From assembly GCA_040756475.1 (NCBI GenBank), contig JBFLZB010000009.1, forward strand, positions 1-57,221: a stretch of DNA of 57,221 nucleotides, given 5' to 3'. How positions within the stretch are numbered: position 1 is the first letter of the stretch; every line of letters starts with the position of its first letter. Of the stretch, positions 32,307 through 41,749 are shown in pieces. The notes under the pieces are model-generated. The model searched no databases. It was given only the letters and a program-made list of their open reading frames with translations, and was not told the origin of the DNA. The stretch is from Thermodesulfobacteriota bacterium (GTDB lineage Bacteria; Desulfobacterota; Deferrisomatia; Deferrisomatales; JACRMM01). A program made the translations under genes and the position numbers.

Positions 32307-33011
32307 CTATTTCCCTTGCGGCTGCCTTGCTTCTTCCGCCTCGCTGCGGCGAAGGTAGAGGGGAGCCAGGGTGGCGGGAACCCCGGCGCGGCCCTCGCGC
32401 AGGGCCTCCTCTCCCAGGAGGGCCACCTGCCCCGGGGTCACGTGCCATCGGGAGGGGGGAGCGCAGGAGAGGGCCTCTCCCAGGGCCTCCTCGAACACGG
32501 CCCGGTAGGGGCCGAGACCGGATCCCAGGGCCAGGACGGGTCCTCCCGCGGCGGCGGCCCGCGCCCGCCCGGCGAGCTCGGCCGGAGACCACGCGGCCGG
32601 GTGGACCGCCACCGCCCCGTCGCGGCCCCGATACGCGGCCCCGTAGACCTGTCGCTTGCGGGCGTCCAGAAGGGGAACGATGAGGCCGGGGAAGGGCATG
32701 GCGCCCCGCGCCAGGGCCTCCAGGGTGGAGACCCCCGCCAGCGGTCGACCCAGGGCGAAGGCGATCCCCTTGGCCGTCGCCAGGCCTACCCGGAGCCCGG
32801 TAAAGGACCCGGGGCCTATGGTGACCGCCACCGCCTCCAGCTCCCGGCGCTCCACCCCCGCGCCGGCCAGGGCTTCGTCCACCAGCGCGAAGAGCCGCTC
32901 CGAGTGGCGGTAGGCCGAGACCTCCACGAACTCCGCCACGAGCTGCCCGTCCACGAGCAGCGCCACTCCGGCGGTGGCGTCGGCGGTGTCGATGGCCAGA
33001 AGGGCGCCCAC
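32307..33011 (-). CDS. tsaB: tRNA t6A biosynthesis protein TsaB
   Basis: A 234-residue ASKHA-fold protein, partner of TsaD and TsaE in making threonylcarbamoyladenosine at position 37 of ANN-decoding tRNAs. Family motifs: LLAIDTADATAGVALL, SAYRHSERLFALVDEAL, VAVTIGPGSFTGLRVGLATAKGIAFAL and VPLLDARKRQVYGAAYR. It lies seven bases after rseP and is the last gene of the rpsB-to-rseP run. TsaB lacks catalytic metal residues of TsaD and acts as a scaffold. Confidence 0.9.
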   Translation of the reverse strand: MGALLAIDTADATAGVALLVDGQLVAEFVEVSAYRHSERLFALVDEALAGAGVERRELEAVAVTIGPGSFTGLRVGLATAKGIAFALGRPLAGVSTLEALARGAMPFPGLIVPLLDARKRQVYGAAYRGRDGAVAVHPAAWSPAELAGRARAAAAGGPVLALGSGLGPYRAVFEEALGEALSCAPPSRWHVTPGQVALLGEEALREGRAGVPATLAPLYLRRSEAEEARQPQGK

Positions 33012-33018
33012 GCCGCCC

Positions 33019-34089
33019 TCAGCCGGTCACGAGCCGAGCCACATCGTTGTAGATCACGTACGCCATGAGCATGAGGAGGATCATGAGGCCCACCTGCTGG
33101 GCCACCTCCCGGTTGCGGATGCTCACCGGGCGCCCCCGCAGGGCCTCGATGCCGAAGAAGAGCACGTGGCCGCCGTCGAGGATGGGGATGGGCAGGAGGT
33201 TCAGGACCGCCAGGTTCACCGAGAGGACCGCCACCAGGAAGAGGAAGCTCAGGAGCCCCGCCCGGGCCGTCTCCCCGGCCATCTGGGCAATGGCGATGGG
33301 CCCCCCCAGGTTGCGGGGGCTCACCCGCCCCACCACCATCTTCCCCAGCACCTCCACGGTAAGCCAGGTCCAGCGGCCGGTCTCCCGCAGGCCCACCCAG
33401 GGCGCTTCCCAGAGGGATGACCGGCGGATCTCCACCTCCCCGGCGGGGCCGATCCCGATCATGGGCCGCTCCACCACCTCTCCCAGGAGGTTGCGCGAGG
33501 TGCGCCGGGCGGGGGCGACGGGCACGGAGAGGGCCTCTCCCTCCCGGTCCAGCACGAGGACGATCTCCCTTCCTTCGGAGCCCGCGATGGCCTCGGCCAT
33601 CTCCTCCCAGGACCCCACCGCCGTACCGTCCACGGCCACCACCCGGTCGCCCGAGCGCACCCCTGCCGCAGCCGCCGGCATGTCGGGCGTGACCTCTCCG
33701 ACGACGGCCTGCAGGATCGGAGTCCCCAGGAGCCCCAGGAGGGCGAAGACCACCACCGCCAGCGCGAAGTTCATGAAGGGGCCTGCCGCCACCGTGGCCA
33801 AACGGTGGGACACGGGCCGGGCGCTGAAGCTGACCCGGGTCTCCTCGGGGGGCAGCTCCTCGTCGGGGTCCTCACCATAGAGCTTGACGTAGCCGCCCAG
33901 GGGAATGGCCGAGATCACGTACTCCGTCTCCCCCCGTTTGGTCCCCAGAAGGGTGGGACCGAATCCCAGGGAGAACTTGAGCACCCGGATCCCCAGCCGC
34001 TTGGCCACGAGGAAGTGTCCCAGCTCGTGGACGAAGATCAGGATGCCCAGGAGGACGAGAAACGGGATGGTAAAGTGGAAAAAAGACAT
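33019..34089 (-). CDS. rseP: RIP site-2 zinc metalloprotease RseP
   Basis: A 356-residue intramembrane protease. HELGH (residues 21-25) in the first membrane helix carries the zinc ligands; the third ligand is in LLPIPILDGGHV near the C-terminus. One PDZ domain lies between (MPAAAAGVRSGDRVVAVDGTAV), against two in E. coli RseP, which is common in this length class. Members cleave anti-sigma factors and signal-peptide remnants within the inner membrane. The start codon overlaps the dxr stop by one base (TGATG). Confidence 0.93.
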   Translation of the reverse strand: MSFFHFTIPFLVLLGILIFVHELGHFLVAKRLGIRVLKFSLGFGPTLLGTKRGETEYVISAIPLGGYVKLYGEDPDEELPPEETRVSFSARPVSHRLATVAAGPFMNFALAVVVFALLGLLGTPILQAVVGEVTPDMPAAAAGVRSGDRVVAVDGTAVGSWEEMAEAIAGSEGREIVLVLDREGEALSVPVAPARRTSRNLLGEVVERPMIGIGPAGEVEIRRSSLWEAPWVGLRETGRWTWLTVEVLGKMVVGRVSPRNLGGPIAIAQMAGETARAGLLSFLFLVAVLSVNLAVLNLLPIPILDGGHVLFFGIEALRGRPVSIRNREVAQQVGLMILLMLMAYVIYNDVARLVTG

Positions 34090-35270
34090 CAGGTTGCGCT
34101 CCTCGCGCCCCTCTCGGCGATCCAGGCCCGCACGAAACTGCGGGCCCAGCGGTCCACCTCCAGGGCGGTGTGGACCGAGTCGAGGGGGCGGGGTGAGTGG
34201 GCCTGGAGGGCCGCGTCGACCGCCGCGGGGATTCCAGGAAAGGAAAGGCGGTCCCCCAGGAACGCCTCTACCGCGGCTTCGTTGGCCCCGGAGAGGACCG
34301 CCGGCGCCGTGCCCCCGGCCCGCAGGGCGCCGTAGGCGAGGTCCAGGCACGGAAAGGCCTCCCGGTCGGGGGGCTCGAAGGTCAGGGGACCGGCCTGCCA
34401 CAGGTCGAGGGTCAGGTCGGGCAGGGGCAGGCGCGCCGGGTAGTGGAGCGCGTAGGCGATGGGCCCCCGCATATCGGCCACCCCGAGCTGGGCCAAGAGC
34501 GAGCCGTCGATGAACTCCACCAGGGAGTGGACCACGCTCTGGGGGTGGAGGGTCACGTCGATCCGGTCCGCCGGCACCCCGAAGAGCCAGTGGGCCTCGA
34601 TGACCTCCAGGCCCTTGTTCATCAGGGTCGCCGAGTCTACCGTGATCTTCGGCCCCATGGCCCACCGGGGGTGGGCCAGGGCCTCCTGGACGCCCACCCG
34701 GGCGAGGCTGCCCGCGCTGCGCCCGCGGAAGGGGCCGCCGGACGCCGTCAGGATGAGCCGGCGCACCTCCGCGGCATCTCGCCCCTCCAGGGCCTGGAAC
34801 AGGGCCGAGTGCTCGCTGTCCACCGGCAGGAGGCGGGCGCCGCTGCGGCTCGCCGCCTCCATCACCAACTCGCCCGCCGCGACCAGGGTCTCCTTGTTGG
34901 CCACGGCCACGTCCTTGCCCTCGAGCAAGGCCGCGTAGGTCGGGACGAGGCCCGCCGCCCCCACGATGGCGGAGACCACCAGGTCCACCTCGGGAGCCGC
35001 GACGGCCCGCACCAGGCCCTCGGTGCCCCAAACCACCTCCGCGCGGCTCTCCAGGAGGCCGGCCAGCCGGCGGGCGTCCGCTTCGGTGGGCACCGACACG
35101 AGCGCCGCCCCCGTCTGGGCCACCTGCCGGGCGAGGCGCTCGGGGCGGCTGCTCCCCGCCGCCAGGGAGTGCACCCGGAAGCGGTCCGGAAACCGGCCCA
35201 CCACGTCCAGGGTGCTCTCGCCGATGGAACCGGTGGAGCCCAGGAGGGCCAGTCCCTTCACGTCACCCAC
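34089..35270 (-). CDS. dxr: 1-deoxy-D-xylulose 5-phosphate reductoisomerase
   Basis: A 393-residue NADPH enzyme, second step of the MEP isoprenoid pathway (DXP to MEP). NADPH motif LLGSTGSIGESTLDVV; metal and substrate residues in VANKETLVAAGE, LPVDSEHSALFQAL, LTASGGPFRG; flexible loop HPRWAMGPKITVDSATLMNKGLE; and VLSGANEAAVEAFL. Presence of dxr shows the host uses the MEP route, and the neighbour uppS draws on its products. It overlaps cdsA by eight bases. Confidence 0.96.
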   Translation of the reverse strand: MGDVKGLALLGSTGSIGESTLDVVGRFPDRFRVHSLAAGSSRPERLARQVAQTGAALVSVPTEADARRLAGLLESRAEVVWGTEGLVRAVAAPEVDLVVSAIVGAAGLVPTYAALLEGKDVAVANKETLVAAGELVMEAASRSGARLLPVDSEHSALFQALEGRDAAEVRRLILTASGGPFRGRSAGSLARVGVQEALAHPRWAMGPKITVDSATLMNKGLEVIEAHWLFGVPADRIDVTLHPQSVVHSLVEFIDGSLLAQLGVADMRGPIAYALHYPARLPLPDLTLDLWQAGPLTFEPPDREAFPCLDLAYGALRAGGTAPAVLSGANEAAVEAFLGDRLSFPGIPAAVDAALQAHSPRPLDSVHTALEVDRWARSFVRAWIAERGARSAT

Positions 35271-36051
35271 CCAGGCCCAGGATCGCGGCGTAGAGCGGCA
35301 GGGTGGGGAGGAAGCCGTCCACCCGGTCGAGCACCCCCCCGTGGCCGGGGAAAAGCGCCCCCGAGTCCTTGACCCCGGCGCACCGCTTGAGCAGGGACTC
35401 CAGGAGATCGCCGGTCTGGGCGACCAGGTTCAGGACAGCGCCCCAGAGGAGCCCCGTGCCCAGGGAGTGGGGCACCGGCAGCAGGACCGAGAAGACCCCT
35501 GCCACCGCCACCGCGGCCACGAAGCCGCCCGCCGAACCCTCCAGGGTCTTCTTGGGGCTCACCGCGGGCGCCAGCGCCGTCGCCCCCAGGGCCCGGCCGG
35601 TGTAGTAGGCGGCGGTATCCCCCGCCCAGACCACGCCGAGAAGAAAGAGCACCGGCGCGATGCCGTAGCGACGCACCCAGATCGCGTGTCCCAGGAACAG
35701 GGCCACCAGGAGCCACGCCCCCGCCGCTGCCCCCCAACGGCGCAGGGTGTCGGGCCCCGGCCCCGGCCCGAAGGCCCAAGCCCCCAGGTACACGAGCACT
35801 CCCAGGGCCAGGAGCGCCCCCGGCACGGCACCCGACCGGGAGAGGAAGGAGAGCGCGATCACCCCGCCCCACCCGGCCACGAAGAGCTCCTCCAGGGCGT
35901 TGGCATCGGGGCAGGCGAGCCGCCGTGCCTCCCACGCCCCGACGCCGGCCACGAGCGCCACGAGCACGCCGAACACCGCCACTCCCCCCAGGAGGAGCAC
36001 GGCGAGAAACACGGGTCCGAGAACCAGGGCCGTCTTCACGCGGTCGCTCAC
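35263..36051 (-). CDS. cdsA: Phosphatidate cytidylyltransferase
   Basis: A 262-residue integral membrane protein with about seven to eight hydrophobic segments. The family signature appears near the C-terminus: KKTLEGSAGGF, then TGDLLESLLKRCAGVKDSGALFPGHGGVLDRVDGF, which holds the Mg-binding Asp residues. It makes CDP-diacylglycerol from phosphatidate and CTP for phospholipid synthesis. Overlaps uppS by four bases and dxr by eight, so it is translated as part of the run. Confidence 0.94.
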   Translation of the reverse strand: MSDRVKTALVLGPVFLAVLLLGGVAVFGVLVALVAGVGAWEARRLACPDANALEELFVAGWGGVIALSFLSRSGAVPGALLALGVLVYLGAWAFGPGPGPDTLRRWGAAAGAWLLVALFLGHAIWVRRYGIAPVLFLLGVVWAGDTAAYYTGRALGATALAPAVSPKKTLEGSAGGFVAAVAVAGVFSVLLPVPHSLGTGLLWGAVLNLVAQTGDLLESLLKRCAGVKDSGALFPGHGGVLDRVDGFLPTLPLYAAILGLGG

Positions 36052-36788
36052 GGGTCACCTCCGAGCACTTGTTCGGCGGTCAGGCCGAAGCGCCGCTCCC
36101 GCCGGGCGAAGTCCGCCAGGGCATCTCGAAACGCATCCTCCCGGAAGTCCGGCCACAGGGCGGCGGTGACGTAGATCTCCGTGTAGGCGATCTGCCAGAG
36201 GAGGAAGTTCGAGACCCGCACCTCGCCGCTGGTCCGGATGAGGAGATCGGGGTCGGGCACGTCGGGGGCATAGAGGCACCGCCGAAAGCCCGCTTCGTCG
36301 AGGGTTGCGGGATCGGCGCCCTGCGCCAGGAGCTTGCGGATCGCGGAGAGAATTTCGTCGCGCCCGCCGTAGGAGAGCGCCAGGATGAGATCCAGGTCGG
36401 CGCACGCCCGGGTCTCTTCCTCGGCCCGGCGCACCGCGGCCAGGCTCCGGGGGGGCAGCCGATCCAGTTCTCCGATGGCCCGCAGGCGCACGCCCTGCCG
36501 CTTGAGGGCGGGCACCTCCGCCGCCAGGAAGTAGCGCAGCAGGCCCATGATGGCCTGCACCTCCCGCGCCGGCCGGCCCCAGTTCTCCGACGAGAAGGCA
36601 TACAGGGTGAGGTAGCGCACCCCGTACTCCCGGGCGGCGCGCACCACGGCGCGCACCGACTCGATACCCGCCCGGTGCCCCCGGTTGCGGTGCCAGCCGC
36701 GCTCCCGCGCCCAGCGGCCGTTGCCGTCCATGATGACGGCCACGTGCCGGGGCACCGCGGGCGACGGGAGTTCCGAAAGTTGGGTCAT
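36048..36788 (-). CDS. uppS: Undecaprenyl (isoprenyl) diphosphate synthase
   Basis: A 246-residue cis-prenyltransferase from the ATG at 36788. HVAVIMDGNGRWARERG holds the catalytic Asp; further motifs are GHRAGIESVR, LTLYAFSSENWGRP and LIRTSGEVRVSNFLLWQIAYTEIY. It condenses isopentenyl diphosphate onto farnesyl diphosphate to make the undecaprenyl carrier for peptidoglycan. A GTG at 36815 in frame would add nine residues, but its GAGG is too close to serve as a ribosome site; the ATG also has only a weak site (CGGAG 14 bases up). Confidence 0.94.
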   Translation of the reverse strand: MTQLSELPSPAVPRHVAVIMDGNGRWARERGWHRNRGHRAGIESVRAVVRAAREYGVRYLTLYAFSSENWGRPAREVQAIMGLLRYFLAAEVPALKRQGVRLRAIGELDRLPPRSLAAVRRAEEETRACADLDLILALSYGGRDEILSAIRKLLAQGADPATLDEAGFRRCLYAPDVPDPDLLIRTSGEVRVSNFLLWQIAYTEIYVTAALWPDFREDAFRDALADFARRERRFGLTAEQVLGGDP

Positions 36789-36811
36789 TTCGGGGGCCGA
36801 TCTCCGAGGGC

Positions 36812-37378
36812 TCACACCTCGAGGATCTCGGCCTCTTTCTTCTTCAGGAGCTCGTCCGCCTTCTGAACATACTGGTCCGTGACCTTCTGGACCTCGTCCT
36901 TGGCACGCCGGGCAGCGTCTTCGGGCAGCGAGTCCTCCCTTTGCAGGGCGTCGAGCTGGGCATTGGCGTCGCGCCGCACGCCCCGCACCGCCACCTTGGC
37001 CTCCTCCGTCATCCCCTTGGCGACCTTCACGAGCTCCTTGCGCCGCTCCTCGGTGAGCTTGGGGATGGGAATCCGCACCAGGTTCCCGTCGTTGTTGGGA
37101 TTCAGATCCATCTGGGACTGGAGGATCGCCCTCTCGATGGCAGGGATCATGGACTTGTCCCAGGGCTGGATCGCGATCAGCCGGGGCTCGGGAATCGAGA
37201 GGCTGCCCACCTGATTGAGGGGCGTGGGCGTGCCGTAGTAGTCCACCCGGATGCCGTCGAGCAGGCTCAAGCTGGCCCTGCCGGTGCGCACCCGGGCGAA
37301 GTTGCGCTGGAGGGCCTCCAGGGCCTTCTCCATGCTGGACTTGGATTCCTTCAGGACCGCATCGGGACCGCCGGCCAT
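36812..37378 (-). CDS. frr: Ribosome recycling factor
   Basis: A 188-residue protein with the full RRF pattern: ESKSSMEKALEALQRNFARVRTGRASLSLLDGI, VDYYGTPTPLNQVGSLSIPEPR, NNDGNLVRIPIPKLTEERRKELVK and VQKVTDQYVQKADELLKKKEAEIL. It splits post-termination ribosomes with EF-G. Lies four bases after pyrH, the usual order. Confidence 0.96.
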   Translation of the reverse strand: MAGGPDAVLKESKSSMEKALEALQRNFARVRTGRASLSLLDGIRVDYYGTPTPLNQVGSLSIPEPRLIAIQPWDKSMIPAIERAILQSQMDLNPNNDGNLVRIPIPKLTEERRKELVKVAKGMTEEAKVAVRGVRRDANAQLDALQREDSLPEDAARRAKDEVQKVTDQYVQKADELLKKKEAEILEV

Positions 37379-37382
37379 CGCA

Positions 37383-38765
<1,383 letters not shown>

Positions 38766-38796
38766 TCACATCCTCGCGAAAAGAGCTGTCAGGATA

Positions 38797-38844
38797 CAGA
38801 AAACGGGGCCGAGCCCTCCGCACGGCACGGCGGCAGGGCTCGGC
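38797..38844 (-). terminator. Attenuator-like hairpin between rpsB and tsf
   Basis: On the minus strand GCCGAGCCCT pairs perfectly with AGGGCTCGGC across a 17-base loop, then CCCGTTTTCTG follows. This looks like a partial intrinsic terminator. A leaky terminator at this spot, lowering EF-Ts relative to S2, is known in E. coli, so the same arrangement is plausible here. Confidence 0.55.
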
Positions 38845-38922
38845 GGAGTCTGCTCGTGGGGGCCGCCCCTGCACCCGCGTGCGGGAGGCGCAGTCGCCCC
38901 GGCTCCCCACCCCGCTGGCCGG

Positions 38923-39708
38923 CTACGCGTCCTCCTGCACCTCGTAGGTCTCCGTCGCGCCGGCCTCGCCCCCCTCCACGGGAGGCACATACTCTTCGCC
39001 CGCTTCCTGGGCGAAGAACTCCTGCTGCCGGCCCTTGCCTTCGAGCACGGCGTCGGCCACCTTGGACGTGAAGAGCTTGATGGAGCGAATGGCGTCGTCG
39101 TTGCCGGGGATCGGGTAGTCGATCAACTCCGGATCGCAGTTGGTATCGGCAACGGCCACGATGGGGATGCCCAGGCGGTTGGCCTCGCGCACCGCGATGT
39201 CCTCCCGGGCCGGGTCCACGATGAAGACGACCTTGGGCAGGTTCTTCAGGTCCTTGATGCCGCCCAGGGCGCGCTCCGCCTTGGCCTTTTCGCGCTGGAT
39301 CTTGAGCCCTTCCTTCTTGGGCAGCAGATCCACGGTGCCGTCGCTCAGGATCCGTTCCATCTCCCGGTAGCGCTCGATGCTGCGCTTGATGGTCTGGAAG
39401 TTCGTGAGCGTGCCCCCCAGCCAGCGGTGGTTCACGAAGTACTCCCCGCAGCGCAGCGCCTCTTCCTGGATGATATCGGCCGCCTGGCGCTTGGTGCCCA
39501 CGAAGAGCACTCGCCCGCCCTTGGAGACGGCATCGCGCACCACTTCGTAGGCGCTTCGAAAGAGCTTTACCGTCTGGGACAGGTCCACGATGTGGATCCC
39601 GTTGCGCTCCGTGAAGATGTAGCGCTTCATCTTCGGGTTCCACCGGTGGGTCTGGTGGCCGAAGTGGACTCCAGCCTCCAGCATTTCTCGCATCGTCGCT
39701 GCTGCCAT
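38923..39708 (-). CDS. rpsB: 30S ribosomal protein S2
   Basis: A 261-residue S2. [95 protein letters not shown] and the ending [21 protein letters not shown] are complete. The ATG at 39708 follows GGAGGA at six bases; an in-frame ATG at 39750 lacks such a site. The acidic tail ([24 protein letters not shown]) is typical. First gene of the translation/envelope block. Confidence 0.96.
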   Translation of the reverse strand: MAAATMREMLEAGVHFGHQTHRWNPKMKRYIFTERNGIHIVDLSQTVKLFRSAYEVVRDAVSKGGRVLFVGTKRQAADIIQEEALRCGEYFVNHRWLGGTLTNFQTIKRSIERYREMERILSDGTVDLLPKKEGLKIQREKAKAERALGGIKDLKNLPKVVFIVDPAREDIAVREANRLGIPIVAVADTNCDPELIDYPIPGNDDAIRSIKLFTSKVADAVLEGKGRQQEFFAQEAGEEYVPPVEGGEAGATETYEVQEDA

Positions 39709-39912
39709 GGACTTCCTCCGCGTGTGGTTTTGTGCCTCCGCCCCCTTCACCCCGCCTTCCTACGCCGGGACCACCCCAGCGCACCACCGGCAGTCGGGGG
39801 GCGTGCGAAATGCCAAGCGCGCATAGGTAGCACAGACCCCGCCGGACGTTCAAGGCAAAACCCCGGCCGCGGGGGCCGTCCCTTGGAATCGCCACGGAGC
39901 GTGCGGCCTGGC

Positions 39913-39959
39913 GCAAGGGCTCCCGGACCCCGACTTGCCACCCAGGTGGTGGATCGTGG
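39913..39959. repeat. Half copy of the repeat core seen at 44282-44327
   Basis: GGCGCAAGGGCTCCCGGACC continues as CCGACTTGCCACCCAGGTGG and TGGATCG. The core at 44282 matches with about seven changes and one base less. Only one arm of the inverted repeat is present here. Confidence 0.55.
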
Positions 39960-39972
39960 CACATTGGAACCC

Positions 39973-40001
39973 TTGTCAAGGGCCGGCAATCCGGGTAGAG
40001 T
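39973..40001 (+). promoter_or_regulatory. Candidate promoter of the HU gene
   Basis: TTGTCA (39973-39978), 17-base spacer, TAGAGT (39996-40001). Start near 40008, 50 bases before the ATG, which follows AGGAGG. Confidence 0.45.
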
Positions 40002-40057
40002 TCGCCGCGTCATTCGGGAGAGGCGTCTTCTCCATACCACCTACCAGGAGGATGTCC

Positions 40058-40330
40058 ATGAATAAGGCGGAGCTCATCCAGGAGATCGCGACCAAGGCAG
40101 GCGTCAAGGTCAAGGAAGCCGAAGACCTTCTGGACGCGTTGATTTCGGCCACAGAGGCCACCCTGGCCAAGGGGGACAAGGTCGCCATCACGGGCTTCGG
40201 CACGTTTGCGGTGTCCCACCGCAAGGCCCGCAAGGGGCGCAACCCCCAGACCGGCAAGGAGATCAAGATCCCCGCCAGCAAGACGCCCCGCTTTACCGCC
40301 GGCAAGGCGTTGAAGGACTCCCTGAAGTAG
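40058..40330 (+). CDS. hup: HU family DNA-binding protein
   Basis: A 90-residue histone-like protein: MNKAELIQEIATKAGVKVKEAEDLLDAL, VAITGFGTFAVSHRKARKGRNPQTGKEIKI and FTAGKALKDSLK are the full HU pattern, including the GRNPQTG beta-arm with its DNA-intercalating Pro. It binds and bends DNA without sequence preference. Single gene with AGGAGG ribosome site, a promoter upstream and a strong terminator downstream. Confidence 0.95.
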   Translation: MNKAELIQEIATKAGVKVKEAEDLLDALISATEATLAKGDKVAITGFGTFAVSHRKARKGRNPQTGKEIKIPASKTPRFTAGKALKDSLK

Positions 40331-40355
40331 CGTCTCCCCGATCCGCGCATGTGAA

Positions 40356-40392
40356 GAGGGCGGCCCGCCGGGGCCGCCCTCGTTTCGTTTCG
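40356..40392 (+). terminator. Intrinsic terminator of the HU gene
   Basis: GAGGGCGGCCC pairs with GGGCCGCCCTC (11 bp, loop GCCG), followed by GTTTCGTTTCG. Placed 25 bases after the HU stop. Confidence 0.8.
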
Positions 40393-40534
40393 TGCCCCGG
40401 GATAATCCCGCAGGGAGACCCTGAGGGCCGGAAATCCGGAACCATGCGCCGGCGTCTTCCCCGGCCCTGGTGTATCCGCTTCGCTTGACCCACCCTACGA
40501 CCGGGATGGAGGCAGCCCCCCACAGGCAATACTT

Positions 40535-40616
40535 GAACCACCAAGACACAAAGACACGAAAAATGCACACTGATCTTTTCCGGCATCTCCTTTGTGTCTT
40601 CGTGCCTTCGTGGTTC
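40535..40616. repeat. Inverted repeat of the 'CACCAAGACACAAAGACACGAA' type
   Basis: The left arm (40535-40560) begins GAACCACCAAGACACAAAGA and the right arm (40591-40616) ends GCCTTCGTGGTTC; they pair with three mismatches around a 30-base centre. Arms of this kind (CCAC-AAGACAC-AAGACACGAA) recur as dispersed elements in many unrelated bacterial genomes, which suggests a mobile or miniature inverted-repeat element. No transposase is nearby. Confidence 0.65.
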
Positions 40617-40645
40617 GAGGGTTTCGTGCCCTCCGGCGCGCCCAG

Positions 40646-40678
40646 GCCTCGATGGTCCGAGGCGCAGCCTCGCTAGAG
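40646..40678 (+). repeat. Copy 2 of the GCCTCGxxGGTC...GCAGCCTCGCTAGA repeat
   Basis: GCCTCGATGGTCCGAGGCGC followed by AGCCTCGCTAGAG, near-identical to the minus strand of 18569-18602. Its CTAGAG end includes the stop codon of the opposite-strand PpiC-type gene. Confidence 0.65.
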
Positions 40679-41749
40679 GTGCGGGGCCACCACGTCGATC
40701 CGTGCCTCGGCCTTGAGCTCGTCCAGCCGGCGCTGCACGGCCTGATCCAGGGCTTGGGAGGACAGAAAGCCTTCGATCTGCTCCCGAACGTCGTCGAGGC
40801 TCTGCTTCGAAGCCTCCTTGCGCTCGGCGAGCCGGATCACGTGGTAGCCGAACCGGGTCTCCACCACCCCGCTCACCTGCCCGGGCTGAAGGGCAAACGC
40901 CGCCTCCGAGAACGGCGCCACCATCTGCTCGCGGGTGAAGAAGCCCAGGTCGCCCCCGTCGTCCTTCGAACCCGGATCCTCGGAAAACTCGGCGGCCAAT
41001 GCGGCGAAGTCCTCGCCCGCGGCACACCGCACCTGGATTTCCCCGGCCTTCTTCCGCGCCGCTTCCTTCTCTTCGGGAGCCGCGTCCGGGGCAGACCGGA
41101 TCAAGATGTGACTGCAGCGCACCTGCTCTGCGGTGGCGAACTTGTCTTCGTTCTCCTTGTAGAAGGCCGCGATGGCCTCCTCCCCCACCGAGACCTTGGG
41201 CGCGATCTCGGCCTCCACGAAGCGGCGCACCGAGGTCTGCCGGCCAATGAGGTCCTTGAGGTCGGCTTCCGTGAGCTGGTCCGATTCCAGGGCCTGCTGG
41301 AACACCTCGGGGCTGGGAAAACGCGCCCGGATGGCATCGAACTCGGCGTTCACCTGCTCGGCCAGGTCCTCCACCGGCACCTTGCGGCTCTCCTGGTACA
41401 GGAGCTCCCGATCGACCAACTGCTCCAGCACGTCGGCCTTCATCTGCTCGTTGGGCTCGGCGACCCGGCCGTGCATGCCGCCGCTCATCTGGGCGAAGTT
41501 GCGCATGTACGCCTTGAGCGCCCGATCGTACTCCGCCCGGGTCACGGGCTGGCCGTTCACCACCGCCACCGGGGCGCCGGGCCCGATCGTCCCGGCCTTC
41601 GGGGACTCCGAAACGACTGCCGGGGCGGGGGCTTGTGCCGTCGGCGGGGCAGCAGTCTTCTCGGTCTTGTCCTGGGCACAGGCGGAAGCCGCCAGCGCAA
41701 ATGCCGCCACCGCGGCCAGGGCCGCGGTCCTCGTCCACATCGCGTGCAT
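40673..41749 (-). CDS. PpiC/SurA-type peptidyl-prolyl isomerase
   Basis: A 358-residue exported chaperone. Signal peptide WTRTAALAAVAAFALAASACA; the ASAC has no Leu at -3, so lipidation is uncertain. Ala/Pro linker, then a SurA-N-like helical region (VAVVNGQPVTRAEYDRALKAY, LEQLVDRELLYQE). One parvulin domain follows: VRCSHILIRSAPDAAPEEKEAA, DLGFFTREQMVAPFSEAAF, ETRFGYHVIRLAER. It assists folding of outer-membrane proteins in the periplasm. The TAG stop is supplied by the adjoining repeat. A promoter was not identified. Confidence 0.85.
   Translation of the reverse strand: MHAMWTRTAALAAVAAFALAASACAQDKTEKTAAPPTAQAPAPAVVSESPKAGTIGPGAPVAVVNGQPVTRAEYDRALKAYMRNFAQMSGGMHGRVAEPNEQMKADVLEQLVDRELLYQESRKVPVEDLAEQVNAEFDAIRARFPSPEVFQQALESDQLTEADLKDLIGRQTSVRRFVEAEIAPKVSVGEEAIAAFYKENEDKFATAEQVRCSHILIRSAPDAAPEEKEAARKKAGEIQVRCAAGEDFAALAAEFSEDPGSKDDGGDLGFFTREQMVAPFSEAAFALQPGQVSGVVETRFGYHVIRLAERKEASKQSLDDVREQIEGFLSSQALDQAVQRRLDELKAEARIDVVAPHL

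Larger units (their letters stand above)
39709..40057. other. Divergent rpsB / HU promoter region
   Basis: This 349-base gap contains a weak leftward promoter for rpsB (TTGAAC at 39848-39853 and TACCTA at 39824-39829, 18-base spacer), a dispersed-repeat core (39913-39959) and a rightward promoter for the HU gene. No coding character is seen. Confidence 0.45.
40331..40672. other. Convergent gap with terminator and two repeats
   Basis: This 342-base gap between the HU gene and the opposite-strand PpiC-type gene holds an intrinsic terminator (40356-40392), an 82-base inverted repeat (40535-40616) and the start of a short stop-codon repeat (40646). No gene is seen. The inverted repeat is clearly less GC-rich than its surroundings. 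Confidence 0.7.

Noticed and set aside
36789-36815. uppS start at GTG 36815
   Set aside because: The GAGG before it is nearly adjacent to the codon and the added residues do not match the family; the ATG at 36788 gives the usual length.
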